Source of the DNA: Phycisphaeraceae bacterium
Lineage (GTDB): Bacteria > Planctomycetota > Phycisphaerae > Phycisphaerales > UBA1924
NCBI GenBank assembly: GCA_023898685.1
Contig: CP060234.1
Span: forward strand, 124,001 to 188,000
Length of the DNA: 64,000 bases
Reading direction: 5' to 3'
How positions within the stretch are numbered: the first letter of the stretch is position 1; every line of letters begins with the position of its first letter. Shown piece after piece: positions 49,530 through 59,226 of the stretch. The notes under the pieces were generated by a model. The model ran no database searches and was not told the origin of the DNA. It saw only the letters and a list, made by a program, of their open reading frames with translations. Made by a program: the position numbers and the translations under genes.

Positions 49530-50099
49530 TTACGTCGGGGGTGGGCCTTCCGGAGTGGGCCAGCGGTTGGCGTAGTAGCGATGGAGGACGCGGCGGAGCA
49601 GCTCGAGCAGCGTCTCGACGTCGCGGTGCTGGCGGGGGCGGTCGAGGACGGCGAAGGCGCCGGCGCGGAGAGCCGCGGCCATCTCGCGGTGGTCGTCGCG
49701 GCTGGTCTTGCCGCGCTTGATGACGAGGGTCGGGGGCGGGGCGGTGAGGCGGGCGAGGATCTCGAGGATGCGGGGCCCGGCCTCCTCGCTGGAGCGGCCC
49801 GGGGCGAGGGGGAGGGCGAGATCGACCACCGCGATGTGGATCGGATTCGCGTCGATCACGCGGCTCGCTTCGCCCGCGTCGGCGGCGCAGAGCGAGCGAA
49901 CGCCCATCGGGTCGAGCAGACGGGGGAGGCGGTCGACCCAGGGGTCGTCGTCCCACCCGGCATAAGAGAGGAGCAGGTTGAGGCGGTTGGAGCCGCCGCG
50001 CGGGCCATCGCCCGATCCCCCCGAGGCGTGTGGGGACCCGGCCCCCCCGGAGGGGGCGAAGGGGTCGGCGGGGTGGAGACGGACATTCTGCACGGACAA
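49530..50099 (-). CDS. Response-regulator receiver-like protein
   Basis: 189 residues. After a low-complexity Gly/Pro/Ser N-terminus (about 1-38), a receiver-like fold follows: L-N-L-L-L-S-Y-A-G-W-D-D-D-P near 41, the phosphoacceptor Asp in H-I-A-V-V-D-L-A-L-P, and V-I-K-R-G-K-T-S-R-D-D near 133, with A-G-A-F-A-V-L-D-R-P near 150. The conserved Lys and the switch residue are imperfect, so phosphorylation is uncertain. No output domain. It follows the BatA gene of the MoxR operon and precedes groES. Confidence 0.65.
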   Translation of the reverse strand: MSVQNVRLHPADPFAPSGGAGSPHASGGSGDGPRGGSNRLNLLLSYAGWDDDPWVDRLPRLLDPMGVRSLCAADAGEASRVIDANPIHIAVVDLALPLAPGRSSEEAGPRILEILARLTAPPPTLVIKRGKTSRDDHREMAAALRAGAFAVLDRPRQHRDVETLLELLRRVLHRYYANRWPTPEGPPPT

Positions 50100-50227
50100 G
50101 ACGGGGCAAACGGGGTGCCGGTCGTCGGGTGGTCGGGGAGGGAGCGGAGGGGCGTGGAAGGGGGCCCGGCGCTGCCTGGGGCGTGCGGATCGGGCGTTCG
50201 GGTGCCAAAGTGACAGGGGGGAGGGGC

Positions 50228-50334
50228 CAGGGATCGGCGATCGGGGATCCGGGTTGTGGCTGAGAGCCGGCGTGCCTGCGACGCCAGAGGCCCGGCCGGG
50301 GCCCCGATCCCTGATCGCTGATCCCCGATCCCTA
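50228..50334. repeat. Heptamer inverted array E (GATCCCT/GATCCCC units)
   Basis: Left arm GGGATCG GCGATCG GGGATCC; right arm GATCCCT GATCGCT GATCCCC GATCCCT. The stop codon TAG of the BatA-like gene (50332-50334) is the outer edge of the right arm. Confidence 0.85.
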
Positions 50335-52464
50335 GATCTGCACCTTGCGGTTGTAGATGTACCACTCGAGCATGATCACCGCGAGGGCGGCGAGGAGGAG
50401 CCAGCGCCAGTAGTGGCGAATGGCGGTCTCTTTCTGGCTCGCGGCGGCGACGATCTGGCTGGCGAGCGCAACGCTGTCCTCGGGGGCGATATCGGATTCG
50501 TAGGGATCCAGGAGATTCGACGCGACGAATCGCGTGGCCTTGCCGTCCTGCACGGTGTCGGCGGGGCCGGTCTCTCCATTCCAGCGGAGGGTGAGCAGGC
50601 CGGTGCGCCGGACGGGGCCCCACGAGATGCGCCCGTCGGCGGCGGGGGCGAGGGGGACGCGGTCGCCATCGGGGTCTTCGAGCGAGGCGTCGGTCGCGCC
50701 GAGGGGGAGGCGCTCGGTGAGGATCTCGCCCGGGCGCACGGCGAGGCGGCCCGCGTCGGACGCGGTCGCGGCGTCGAGGTAGTCGATCGCGGAGGCGAGG
50801 AAGACAACGAAGCTCACGTCGAAGGGCCAGTTGCTGTCGGCGACGTCGAAGAGCACGCCGATCGCCCGGGCCTCGGCGGTGACGAACTCGACGATGCCCG
50901 GGCCGAACTGCGTCTCGGCGAGCGAGCGGGCGGCGCTGGTGTCGGGGATCTCGATCTGGCGGGCGTCGCCGATGCGGACGGGATCGAGCGTGAGGCCCTG
51001 GAGCACGGGGTGGTCGCGCCGCCAGTCGACGAACTGTCCGTAGCCACCCTCGCCCTTGTCAACGAGGCCCTCGGGCGAGCCCGGGATGGCGCCGAGGATG
51101 AGCCAGCGCCCCGGGGCGAGGGCGCGCCCCTCGGGCGTGTTGGGCGGGAGCATGCCGTCGAGGACGACGACGTCGTACTTCTCGGCCTGGCCCGAGTCGA
51201 CCTGGGCCCTGAACTCGTCAGGCGTGAGCGTGTCGAGCTCGGCGAGGGGAAGCCCCGCGAGCGCCTCGGCGAGGAAGAGGTTGCCCTTGGTGACCACCGC
51301 GACGGACGTCTGCGACGCGGGGGGGATGACGAGTTCGCCCTGATCGTCGGTGGGGAAGGGATCGGGCTGGCCCCGCAGGCGCACCGTCGCGATCGAGCCG
51401 CGGGGCATGTCGAGCTCGAAGACGACGCCCCCCTTGCCGGGCTCGGCGCGGACGACGGACTGGACCTGGTCGGCTGAGTCGTTGGACTGGACGATGCCGG
51501 TGCGCGCGGTGGGCGCGGCGATCGTGGCCGAGCGGATGGCGCTGGGCGCACCGTCGAGGCTGAGCTCGACGTCGGGGGTGACCTGGGTGGGGAAGGTGTT
51601 CTGGAGGCCCACGAAGATGGTCAGGTGCTCGGGGTGGTCGTAGGCGCGCTCGGCGCGGAGCCCGGTGATGCCGACGTCGGCGGAGTCGGGGTCGCCCGTG
51701 GTGTGATAGACGACGCTGTCCTGGCTCGCGGGGAGGAACGTGTCGAGGTCGCTGATCCGTCCGTCGGTGTAGAGGTGGAAGGTCTGGGGCGGGCCCGCGA
51801 GGATGGACGCGGGGGGTTCGTCCTGCGGGCCGTCGGCACTCGTATCTGCGCTCGAGTCGGGGGGCGTGTCGGTCGGCGTCGCGCTGACCTTGGGCCTGTG
51901 AGCCTGCGCGAGCTGGAAGGCCTCCTTGATCGAGCCCGGGGCGTCGGTCTGTTGGATCGATTCGATCGCGCTGCGGAGCTTGGCCTTGTCGGTCGTGAAG
52001 CGCTGCACGACCTCCGCGGTCGAGTCGAACGCGATCACCATGGCCTCGTGGGCCGCGGCGCCGAAGATGTCGCCCTCGTCGAGCGAGTCGACCTGGTCGA
52101 TCGCCGTCTTCTTCGCGGCTTCGAGGCGCGTCTTCCCCCCGCCGCCGTCCTTCGTACCCATGCTGGCGCTGCGGTCGATCATGATGACGTGGCGGGTGCT
52201 GGTCGCCTCGCCCACTTTCTTCTGGGGCTGGGCGATCGCGAACAGAGCCGCGGCGAGGGCGAGGAGCTGGAGCAGCAGCAGGATGTTCTTGCGGAGGCGC
52301 TGGAAGGGGGCGTTGGCCTGGAGGTCCTGCACGGCCTTGCGCCAGAGGAGCGTGGATGAGATCTCGACGCTGCGCCGGCGGAGCTTGAGGAAGTAGAGGA
52401 TGACGAGCGAAGGCACCGCGATGGCGGCGGTGATGGCGGCGATGGTTGGCGTGGCGTAGGTCAT
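50332..52464 (-). CDS. BatA/von Willebrand factor type A membrane protein
   Basis: 710 residues. The BatA-like N-terminal region has two helices (I-A-V-P-S-L-V-I-L-Y-F-L-K-L and L-L-L-L-Q-L-L-A-L-A-A-A-L-F), then a vWA domain with the MIDAS motif D-R-S-A-S-M-G at about 92-98. A long periplasmic part follows, and a last helix near the C-terminus (W-L-L-L-A-A-L-A-V-I-M-L-E-W). It is part of the MoxR/DUF58/vWA operon, thought to serve as metal-dependent chaperone-like machinery for envelope proteins. ATG 52464 is used because the open frame above it is a translation of repeat DNA. The stop is inside heptamer array E. Confidence 0.85.
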   Translation of the reverse strand: MTYATPTIAAITAAIAVPSLVILYFLKLRRRSVEISSTLLWRKAVQDLQANAPFQRLRKNILLLLQLLALAAALFAIAQPQKKVGEATSTRHVIMIDRSASMGTKDGGGGKTRLEAAKKTAIDQVDSLDEGDIFGAAAHEAMVIAFDSTAEVVQRFTTDKAKLRSAIESIQQTDAPGSIKEAFQLAQAHRPKVSATPTDTPPDSSADTSADGPQDEPPASILAGPPQTFHLYTDGRISDLDTFLPASQDSVVYHTTGDPDSADVGITGLRAERAYDHPEHLTIFVGLQNTFPTQVTPDVELSLDGAPSAIRSATIAAPTARTGIVQSNDSADQVQSVVRAEPGKGGVVFELDMPRGSIATVRLRGQPDPFPTDDQGELVIPPASQTSVAVVTKGNLFLAEALAGLPLAELDTLTPDEFRAQVDSGQAEKYDVVVLDGMLPPNTPEGRALAPGRWLILGAIPGSPEGLVDKGEGGYGQFVDWRRDHPVLQGLTLDPVRIGDARQIEIPDTSAARSLAETQFGPGIVEFVTAEARAIGVLFDVADSNWPFDVSFVVFLASAIDYLDAATASDAGRLAVRPGEILTERLPLGATDASLEDPDGDRVPLAPAADGRISWGPVRRTGLLTLRWNGETGPADTVQDGKATRFVASNLLDPYESDIAPEDSVALASQIVAAASQKETAIRHYWRWLLLAALAVIMLEWYIYNRKVQI

Positions 52465-52567
52465 GGGGCCTCCGGGGAAGGCACGGAGGCACGGAGGGAC
52501 GGAGGCACATAGGGGGGAGAACTCGGATGGCGGAACTCGGAGCTCGGATTCGGAAGGCGGGGCTGCG

Positions 52568-52669
52568 GGGTGCCACTGCTCGCCGTCTTCGGCGCAGCTG
52601 TGGTCCGGGACGAGTATCGCACTTCGTGCGATGGCACGACTGCGCCGAGGACGGCGAGTCGTGGCACCC
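52568..52669. repeat. Bipartite palindrome between DUF58 and BatA genes
   Basis: 102 bp. Outer ends GGTGCCAC and GTGGCACC. First half CACTGCTCGCCGTCTTCGGCG; second half GCACGACTGCGCCGAGGACG then GCGAGTCGTGGC, the same core as at 12305 inverted. Confidence 0.85.
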
Positions 52670-52714
52670 GGCCCTCCGTGCCCTCGTGCCTGCGTGCCTC
52701 CGTGCCTTCCCAAC

Positions 52715-53695
52715 TCATCTCACCAACCCCCTCCGCCTGAGATAATCGAGCAACAACACATCCACCGGCGTGTCGGTGCGGACGGTGAGGGCCGTGATCT
52801 CGCGCCGGGCGCAGAAGTCTCTCAATCCCCCGCAGTAGGCCGCGAGGTTCTGCTTGTAGCGCTTGAGGAGGGGGGCGGAGATGGTGACCTCGGCGCGGTC
52901 GCCGTCCTCGACGTCGACGAGCTTGAGGTCTCCGCCGATGTCGGGCTCGACCTCCTGGGGGCTCAGGCACTGGAGGGCGAAGAGGTCGTAGCCCCGCCCC
53001 ACGAGCAGGCGGAGGCCGTCCTCGTAGCCCTCCTTCATGAAGAAATCGGAGACGACGACCATGACGCCCTTGCCGCGACGGGCGAGGGCGATGCGCTTGG
53101 CCTGGTCGCGGAAGTCGGTCGAGCCGGCGGGTCGGAGCGAGCAGAGGAAGCGGGCGAGGTCCTGCGTGCGGCGGCGGCCTCTCAGGTCGCGGATGGTGTC
53201 GAGAGCGGGAGGACTGTCCGGACCGCTCCCTGACGGTCGCGGCTCGTCGGGAGATTCCTTGCCGGTGTCGATGTATCCCCCGATGGCGGTGATGGCGACG
53301 CGGTTGAGGTTGATGAGGCCGATGTAGCCCAGGGCCATGGCGAACTGCTGGGCGTAGAAGAACTTGTTGGGCTGGCCGCAGTCGGCGGACTCGGAGGCGT
53401 CGATGACGATATGGAGAGAGAGGTCCTCCTCTTCGAGGAAGAGCTTGAGGAAGAGGCGGTCGAGGCGGCCAAAGATGTTCCAGTCGATGTGGCGGAGGTC
53501 GTCGCCCACGACGTAGGGGCGGTGGTCGGCGAACTCGACCGACTCGCCGCGTTTCTTGGATCGCCGCTCTCCCTTGAGCTTGCCGGAGAAGACCTTGCGG
53601 CTGGTGACATCGAGCCGGCTGAGGCGCGCGATGAGGGCGCTGTCGAGCAGCTCGTCCATCGAGGCGGGGCGTGTTGGGTTGGGGGTGCGGAGCAT
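52715..53695 (-). CDS. DUF58 domain protein
   Basis: 326 residues. The DUF58 signature is present: G-E-S-V-E-F-A-D-H-R-P-Y-V-V-G-D-D-L-R-H-I-D-W-N, then D-A-S-E-S-A-D near 99 (degenerate MIDAS). V-V-V-S-D-F-F comes later. It works with MoxR and vWA partners. Residues about 147-162 (S-P-D-E-P-R-P-S-G-S-G-P-D-S-P-P) are translated from a dispersed repeat inserted in frame. The start ATG 53695 lies 3 bp after the preceding lipoprotein gene's stop, so co-transcription is certain; an internal M at residue 13 is another option. Confidence 0.85.
   Translation of the reverse strand: MLRTPNPTRPASMDELLDSALIARLSRLDVTSRKVFSGKLKGERRSKKRGESVEFADHRPYVVGDDLRHIDWNIFGRLDRLFLKLFLEEEDLSLHIVIDASESADCGQPNKFFYAQQFAMALGYIGLINLNRVAITAIGGYIDTGKESPDEPRPSGSGPDSPPALDTIRDLRGRRRTQDLARFLCSLRPAGSTDFRDQAKRIALARRGKGVMVVVSDFFMKEGYEDGLRLLVGRGYDLFALQCLSPQEVEPDIGGDLKLVDVEDGDRAEVTISAPLLKRYKQNLAAYCGGLRDFCARREITALTVRTDTPVDVLLLDYLRRRGLVR
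53224..53249. repeat. Dispersed repeat inserted in frame in the DUF58 gene
   Basis: CCGCTCCCTGACGGTCGCGG followed by CTCGTC, and preceded by GGACTGTCCGGA. A near-identical copy is intergenic at 55683-55708. The minus strand translation adds D-E-P-R-P-S-G-S-G to the protein. Confidence 0.8.
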
Positions 53696-53698
53696 TGT

Positions 53699-54142
53699 CT
53701 AATCTGCTTGTGATTGTCCGTCAATGTGACGCCCACGGTCGTGCACGACCGTAAACCCGCGAGGCATGGGTGGTGTCCGGGTGAGATCAAGCCAGTCGTA
53801 GTACGCCTCTTCTCTGAGTACCTTGATGTCCTGGATCGTCGATGATTCGTCGAGCTTGATCAGGGCTACGGCATCGGGCGCGACCGGCCAAAAGATCTGG
53901 CAGCCACCCCGTCCCATCTCAACCGCCACAGTCCGATCGGGTTCATTGATCGCGACACGGAGCATCACTTCTTCGTCAACCAGCTGTTCCGAAGCCGCGA
54001 CAAACGACTTCCAAACCGTCGCGCCTTGCTGAAGCCGATGGATCCGCTGAGATATCCGCTCATCGCTCATGGTGGATCGAATCGGAGCATCGTTGCAGAC
54101 GCACCCGGCCAATCCGACTGCAGATGCCGCAGATAAGAGCAT
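53699..54142 (-). CDS. Lipoprotein of the MoxR operon
   Basis: 147 residues, family not recognised. A short signal with lipobox (A-S-A-V-G-L-A-G-C, Cys 14) lacks the usual positive charges at its start. They occur just upstream in the same open frame (R-R-G-R-R) within a palindromic repeat, so the 5' end may have been remodelled. The body has V-W-K-S-F-V-A-A-S-E-Q-L-V-D-E-E-V and A-Y-Y-D-W-L-D-L-T-R. It ends 3 bp before the DUF58 gene. Confidence 0.65.
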   Translation of the reverse strand: MLLSAASAVGLAGCVCNDAPIRSTMSDERISQRIHRLQQGATVWKSFVAASEQLVDEEVMLRVAINEPDRTVAVEMGRGGCQIFWPVAPDAVALIKLDESSTIQDIKVLREEAYYDWLDLTRTPPMPRGFTVVHDRGRHIDGQSQAD

Positions 54143-54151
54143 CTGTGCGCA

Positions 54152-54254
54152 GGGTGCCACGACTCGCCGTCCGCGGCGCAGTCGTGCCCTCCGGGCGTCG
54201 GGAATCGGCCGGCGCGGGACACTGCTGCGCCGCGGACGGCGAACAGTGGCACCC
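54152..54254. repeat. Bipartite palindrome before a lipoprotein gene
   Basis: 103 bp. Ends GGGTGCCAC and GTGGCACCC; CGACTCGCCGTCCGCGGCGC in the first half and GCGCCGCGGACGGCGAACAG in the second. Member of the 12305/42495/52568/62041 subfamily. Confidence 0.85.
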
Positions 54255-54295
54255 GACGTCGCCAAGTTGTCTTCGTGCCTCATCCCCATTCATCA

Positions 54296-54372
54296 CTCCG
54301 CGTTCTCCGCGCCTCCGCGTTCAACTCTTCCTGACTTTCTCCTCCGAGCCCTTCGCGACCTTCGCGTTGAAA
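54296..54372. repeat. Dispersed repeat CTCCGCGCCTCCGCGTTCAA / CTTCGCGACCTTCGCGTT
   Basis: The same two linked motifs as at 20879, 21615 and 61906. Together with the palindrome at 54152 it fills the 238-bp space between the two lipoprotein genes. Confidence 0.65.
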
Positions 54373-54380
54373 CCGCCCCC

Positions 54381-54601
54381 CTACTTCTTCCGCTCCTCGA
54401 TCTGCCTCGGCCCCAGCAGCAGGTCGCCGGCGTTGTCAAACATGTTGTTGCCGCGCTCGTTCTTCTCCTTGAGGTTGGGCTCATAGATGTCCTGGCGGTT
54501 CCACTGCGCACCGAGACCCTTGGCGCCAACGGTGCGTGTGTAGCAACCCGCGAGCGGGATCAGCGTGAGCAGGGCGAGCGCCGCGACTCTTTTCTTCTTC
54601 A

Positions 54602-54602
<1 letters not shown>
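54381..54602 (-). CDS. Small lipoprotein
   Basis: 73 residues. A classic lipoprotein signal (K-K-K-R-V-A-A-L-A-L-L-T-L-I-P-L-A-G-C) is followed by a short charged body (N-L-K-E-K-N-E-R-G-N-N-M-F-D-N-A-G-D-L-L-L-G). Its ATG at 54602 overlaps the stop of moxR, so they are translationally coupled (a GTG one codon earlier is also possible). Role unknown; it probably anchors or adapts the MoxR-vWA machinery at the envelope. Confidence 0.75.
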
Positions 54603-55657
<1,055 letters not shown>

Positions 55658-55682
55658 GGGTGGCTCCTGTTGCTGTCGGTCA

Positions 55683-55708
55683 CCGCTCCCTCACGGTCGC
55701 GGCTCGTC
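55683..55708. repeat. Dispersed repeat CCGCTCCCTCACGGTCGCGG + CTCGTC
   Basis: Twin of the copy inside the DUF58 gene (53224-53249), with one mismatch. Lies between the double-vWA gene and moxR and overlaps the stop codon of the former by two bases. Confidence 0.75.
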
Positions 55709-58700
55709 ACGATCCTTCGTCTTCAAACTCTTCGGTGGCGCGACGTTTGGCCTTCATGAGGCGCGAGAGGCCGCCTTCCTCTTCTTCGGGCTTCGCGGGC
55801 TCTGGTTCGGGCTTGCTGAGGCCCGCGATCTTGGGAGCTTCGTGTTCACCCGAAAGGGCGATCAACGGGGCTTGATCGTCAACCGGCGCGGCGCCATTGG
55901 CCTGGGTCTCGAACTTGCGCCCCGCAACCTCGCCAGCGTCAACGGCGGCCCGGGCCTCGCCCGCCATGCGGGCGCGGGCCTTGGCGCGCGCGGCGCGCAG
56001 CGAGTCGATCTGCTCGCCCGCCTTCTTCTCGGCGCTGCGGCCGAAGAGCCCCGCGACGGCGCGGGCGATGCCCGCGGGGTCGATCCGCACGCGCCTGATG
56101 CCGACGTCGGCGACGAACAGGCCCAGACTGGCAATCGCGAGGGCGAGCCAGATCGCGCGGGTCGCGACGGGCATCGTGAGCCCCTCGCGGCGCCAGGGCA
56201 TGTCGGCGGTCGGGTCGCGGCTGAGCACCTCGCCCCCCGTGATCCCCGCGACCTGGCGGAGCAACGCGGTGTTGGTCCCGAGTTCGCGGAACTCGTCGGC
56301 GAAGGGGCGCGTGATCGCGGCCTGCACGGCCCCGCGGAGGGGCTCACCGCTCCCGTCAGGGCCCGCGTGTCCGGGGGCGGTGTACTGCATCGAGACGACG
56401 TAGGCGCCGGGCTGGGTGGTGGGCACCGCGCCCTCGTAGCGGCCCGGCCCGACCTGGCGGATCTGGAGGTCCGCGCCCTCGCCCCCGGGCTTGGAGACGC
56501 GAGCCTCGAAGTTGGCGAAGTTGAGCCGCTCACCCCGGTCGTCGAGCGCCTCGACGATCACGACGGTGTCGTCGCCCCGCTGCTCGGTGACGACGCGGAC
56601 GTTCGGCGACCCGGCCGGTCGCATCGACCAGCGGACCTGCTGTTCCCAGAACTGGCGGTAGCCCGCCCAGGGCATCCACGCGGCGTCCCAGCGGCTCGTT
56701 GCGTCGCTGGTGAACGCGACGACACGCCCCAGGCCGTACTGCCACTGGGCGGCGATCGGGTCTTCGACGGTCTCGGTCGAGCCGTCGCCGACCTGCTGGA
56801 TCGCCTTGATTGTGATCTGGCTCAGCCCCTCACGTGGCGCGGTGACGACGTAGCCCGAGATGGGCGGCACCGACGAGATGCCCCGCATGGTCTCGGTGGG
56901 CACCCCCACCACCTGGGGGCTGAACGGATCGCCCTCCCAGATCAGGCTTCGACGGACGGTCTGCGCCTCCTTCATGAAGATCTGGGGGAGCTGGACAAGG
57001 GCCTGGTTGGAGTTGACCTTGTAGAACCGGCCCCCGCCACGCTTGGACATGCCGTCGAGCAGCGTGTCGTTCGCGCCGTCTCCCACGGCGACCGTGGAGA
57101 GCGTGCCGCCGGCGTTGGCGACGCGGAGCGCGAGGTCGAAGCCCTCGCTGTCCGAGCCCATCGTCTGGCCGTCGGAGAGGACGATGATGTGCTTGACGCC
57201 CGCGGGCGACTTCTCGAGCTCGCGGAACGCGGCCTCGACCGCGGGGAACATGTTGGTGCCGCCGCCCGGCCCGATCGAGCGGATGCGGCGGGCGATCTGC
57301 ACCTGGTCGGCGCACGGCATGAGTGGCACGACAACGCGGTAGCCCCCGCTGAACGAGAGCACCGCGATATGGTCGAGCCGGCTGAGCGTCTCGACCGCGG
57401 CCACGGCGGCCTCATTGGCCACCTGCTGCTGGTCCATGCCCGTGCCCGAGACGCCGCAGCCCATCGAGCCCGAGGCGTCGAGAACGATCGCGAGGGCGCC
57501 CATCGGCATCTGGCGTTTCTGGGGCGGGTCGAGCTGGACGGGCAGGGCATCCTCGAGCGGGCTGCCGATCCACCCCCCCGCGCCGAATGAGTCGGGCCCG
57601 CCGATCATGACCAGCCCGCCGCCCGAGTCGTGGATATACCGGCGGAGCGTCTCCTGCTGGGCCTCGCTGTACGAGTAGGCGGGCTGGTTGACGAGCACGA
57701 CGCACTCGTACGCGTTGATCGCGGTGAGATCGTCGGGCACACGGCCGGCGACGGCGCGGTGGACGCGGAGGTCGGCATCGTCAAGAGCACGCTCAATCGG
57801 GCCGACCTCGTCCTCGCTGTCTCCGACGAGCAGCACCCAGCCCTCGGAGCCCACGAACGTGACGGCGGAGGCTCGGTTGTTCTCCGGGATCGAGTCGCCC
57901 ACGACGCGCTCGCCGCTGCTGGTGCGGACGTCGAGGGGCTCGAAGATCGCCTCGTAGGTGCGGGGGCCCGGCAGGCGCGGCGCGATGGGGACGGAGAGGA
58001 CGTTCTTGCCCGGGTCGAGTTCGACGGTGACGCCCATCGAGTCGGACGTGGGGTCGAGATCGACCGCCTCACCGTCCTCGGTGACAAGCAGCCGGCCCGC
58101 GGTGCGTTTGGTGGCGGTGGCGATGACCGAAAGATTGATCGTCTGCCCGCCCCGGACGTTGGCGGGGGCGACGACCTTCTCGACGATCACCTCCGCCGGG
58201 TATTCGTACTGGACAGGGAGCACGTCGACGGGCACCCCCGCGGCACGGGCCGCCTCCGCGGCGGTGAGTAGGCTGCCCGAGGTCTCGTTGCCATCGCTGA
58301 TGAGCAGCACGCGTGTCGCCGCGTCGTCGGGCGCGACCGCGACCGCCAGGCGGAGCCCCGCGGCGAGGTCGGTCGCATCAGTGCGCCCGATCTGCTGGCG
58401 GTCGATGCTCTCGGCGAGGTGGCTGGGCAGCGACTGGACGTAGGCGTCGCGCGCGACCGTGACGACGCCGAGGCGATCGGTGTGCCTGTCGGCCTTCTCG
58501 CGGATGTCAGCGATGTAGCCGTCGATGAGGGCCTGCTCGGCCGGCGGGATCGATCGGCTGACATCGAGCACGACGGTCACCGCGACATCATCGGTCTCGC
58601 GTCGAAGCTGCGGCTCGGCCAGCGCGCCGGCGAGCGCGGCGATGACGATCAGTCGCGCGAGCAGGGCGGCGACCTTCGTCGGCCGACCCAGGCCGGCGAG

Positions 58701-58817
58701 GCTCTTGCGCCCGATGAGCCACGAGGCGAGGCCCAGCACCGGGATGAGCACGAGCCACCACGGGCTGTCGAACTGGACGGGCCCGACGACGAACGACGCG
58801 AGCGTGGGGCTCAGCAC
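55707..58817 (-). CDS. Large membrane protein with two vWA-type domains and a GATase1-like insert
   Basis: 1036 residues, the first gene of the MoxR operon. Two N-terminal helices (W-W-L-V-L-I-P-V-L-G-L and A-L-L-A-R-L-I-V-I-A-A-L-A). First vWA: D-V-S-R-S at about 85-89. A class I glutamine-amidotransferase-like region (about 330-460) includes I-G-G-P-D-S-F-G-A-G-G-W. Second vWA: V-L-D-A-S-G-S-M-G at about 467-475 and G-G-G-T-N-M-F-P-A. A C-terminal helix comes near 880 and a charged cytoplasmic tail follows. It is probably a surface-domain scaffold that couples MoxR to envelope clients. ATG 58817. Confidence 0.88.
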   Translation of the reverse strand: MLSPTLASFVVGPVQFDSPWWLVLIPVLGLASWLIGRKSLAGLGRPTKVAALLARLIVIAALAGALAEPQLRRETDDVAVTVVLDVSRSIPPAEQALIDGYIADIREKADRHTDRLGVVTVARDAYVQSLPSHLAESIDRQQIGRTDATDLAAGLRLAVAVAPDDAATRVLLISDGNETSGSLLTAAEAARAAGVPVDVLPVQYEYPAEVIVEKVVAPANVRGGQTINLSVIATATKRTAGRLLVTEDGEAVDLDPTSDSMGVTVELDPGKNVLSVPIAPRLPGPRTYEAIFEPLDVRTSSGERVVGDSIPENNRASAVTFVGSEGWVLLVGDSEDEVGPIERALDDADLRVHRAVAGRVPDDLTAINAYECVVLVNQPAYSYSEAQQETLRRYIHDSGGGLVMIGGPDSFGAGGWIGSPLEDALPVQLDPPQKRQMPMGALAIVLDASGSMGCGVSGTGMDQQQVANEAAVAAVETLSRLDHIAVLSFSGGYRVVVPLMPCADQVQIARRIRSIGPGGGTNMFPAVEAAFRELEKSPAGVKHIIVLSDGQTMGSDSEGFDLALRVANAGGTLSTVAVGDGANDTLLDGMSKRGGGRFYKVNSNQALVQLPQIFMKEAQTVRRSLIWEGDPFSPQVVGVPTETMRGISSVPPISGYVVTAPREGLSQITIKAIQQVGDGSTETVEDPIAAQWQYGLGRVVAFTSDATSRWDAAWMPWAGYRQFWEQQVRWSMRPAGSPNVRVVTEQRGDDTVVIVEALDDRGERLNFANFEARVSKPGGEGADLQIRQVGPGRYEGAVPTTQPGAYVVSMQYTAPGHAGPDGSGEPLRGAVQAAITRPFADEFRELGTNTALLRQVAGITGGEVLSRDPTADMPWRREGLTMPVATRAIWLALAIASLGLFVADVGIRRVRIDPAGIARAVAGLFGRSAEKKAGEQIDSLRAARAKARARMAGEARAAVDAGEVAGRKFETQANGAAPVDDQAPLIALSGEHEAPKIAGLSKPEPEPAKPEEEEGGLSRLMKAKRRATEEFEDEGS

Positions 58818-59226
58818 CGAAGCACCCCCCCGCTGTTCTCAGGCCCCGCGCCATTCGCGAGACAACCGCCGACCCGGCGCATCCGGTTCGATTCTGATTG
58901 CCGGATGTCGGGTTGCACGCTCATCTCGGCCCACATCGTACCTGTTCTCCGGAATCTCATAGGCGGGGTTGCGGCCCGGGGATGCATACGAGCGGAGAGG
59001 GCGTGCGGATCATCCGGAGTTGACGATGGGCGAGATTCGGGAGTCAGCGGCGGTGATGCCGCGATCGCGATGGCACCTTCGGATGCGATCGTCGTTGTCC
59101 CGGCATTTGCGCTTCTGAGAAATGAGGCTTGGAGAAGCTGGAGCCCCTCACCCTGCCCTCGCCCCGGCGACCGGGGAGAGGGGGGAAAACGACGGTCGGA
59201 TCGCACTGTGGCGGCGGGCTCGACGG
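58818..59226. other. 409-bp intergenic stretch with a CCCCTCACC/GGGGAGAGG repeat
   Basis: No convincing gene. At 59143-59184 lies CCCCTCACCCTGCCCTCGCC then CCGGCGACCGGGGAGAGG, related to the repeat at 23205-23362. The 320 bp nearest the vWA gene are where its promoter should lie; I could not single one out. Confidence 0.6.

Noticed and set aside
52465..52713. N-terminal extension of the BatA protein up to 52713
   Set aside because: It translates a bipartite palindrome and lacks family similarity; M-T-Y-A-T-P start at 52464 fits BatA.
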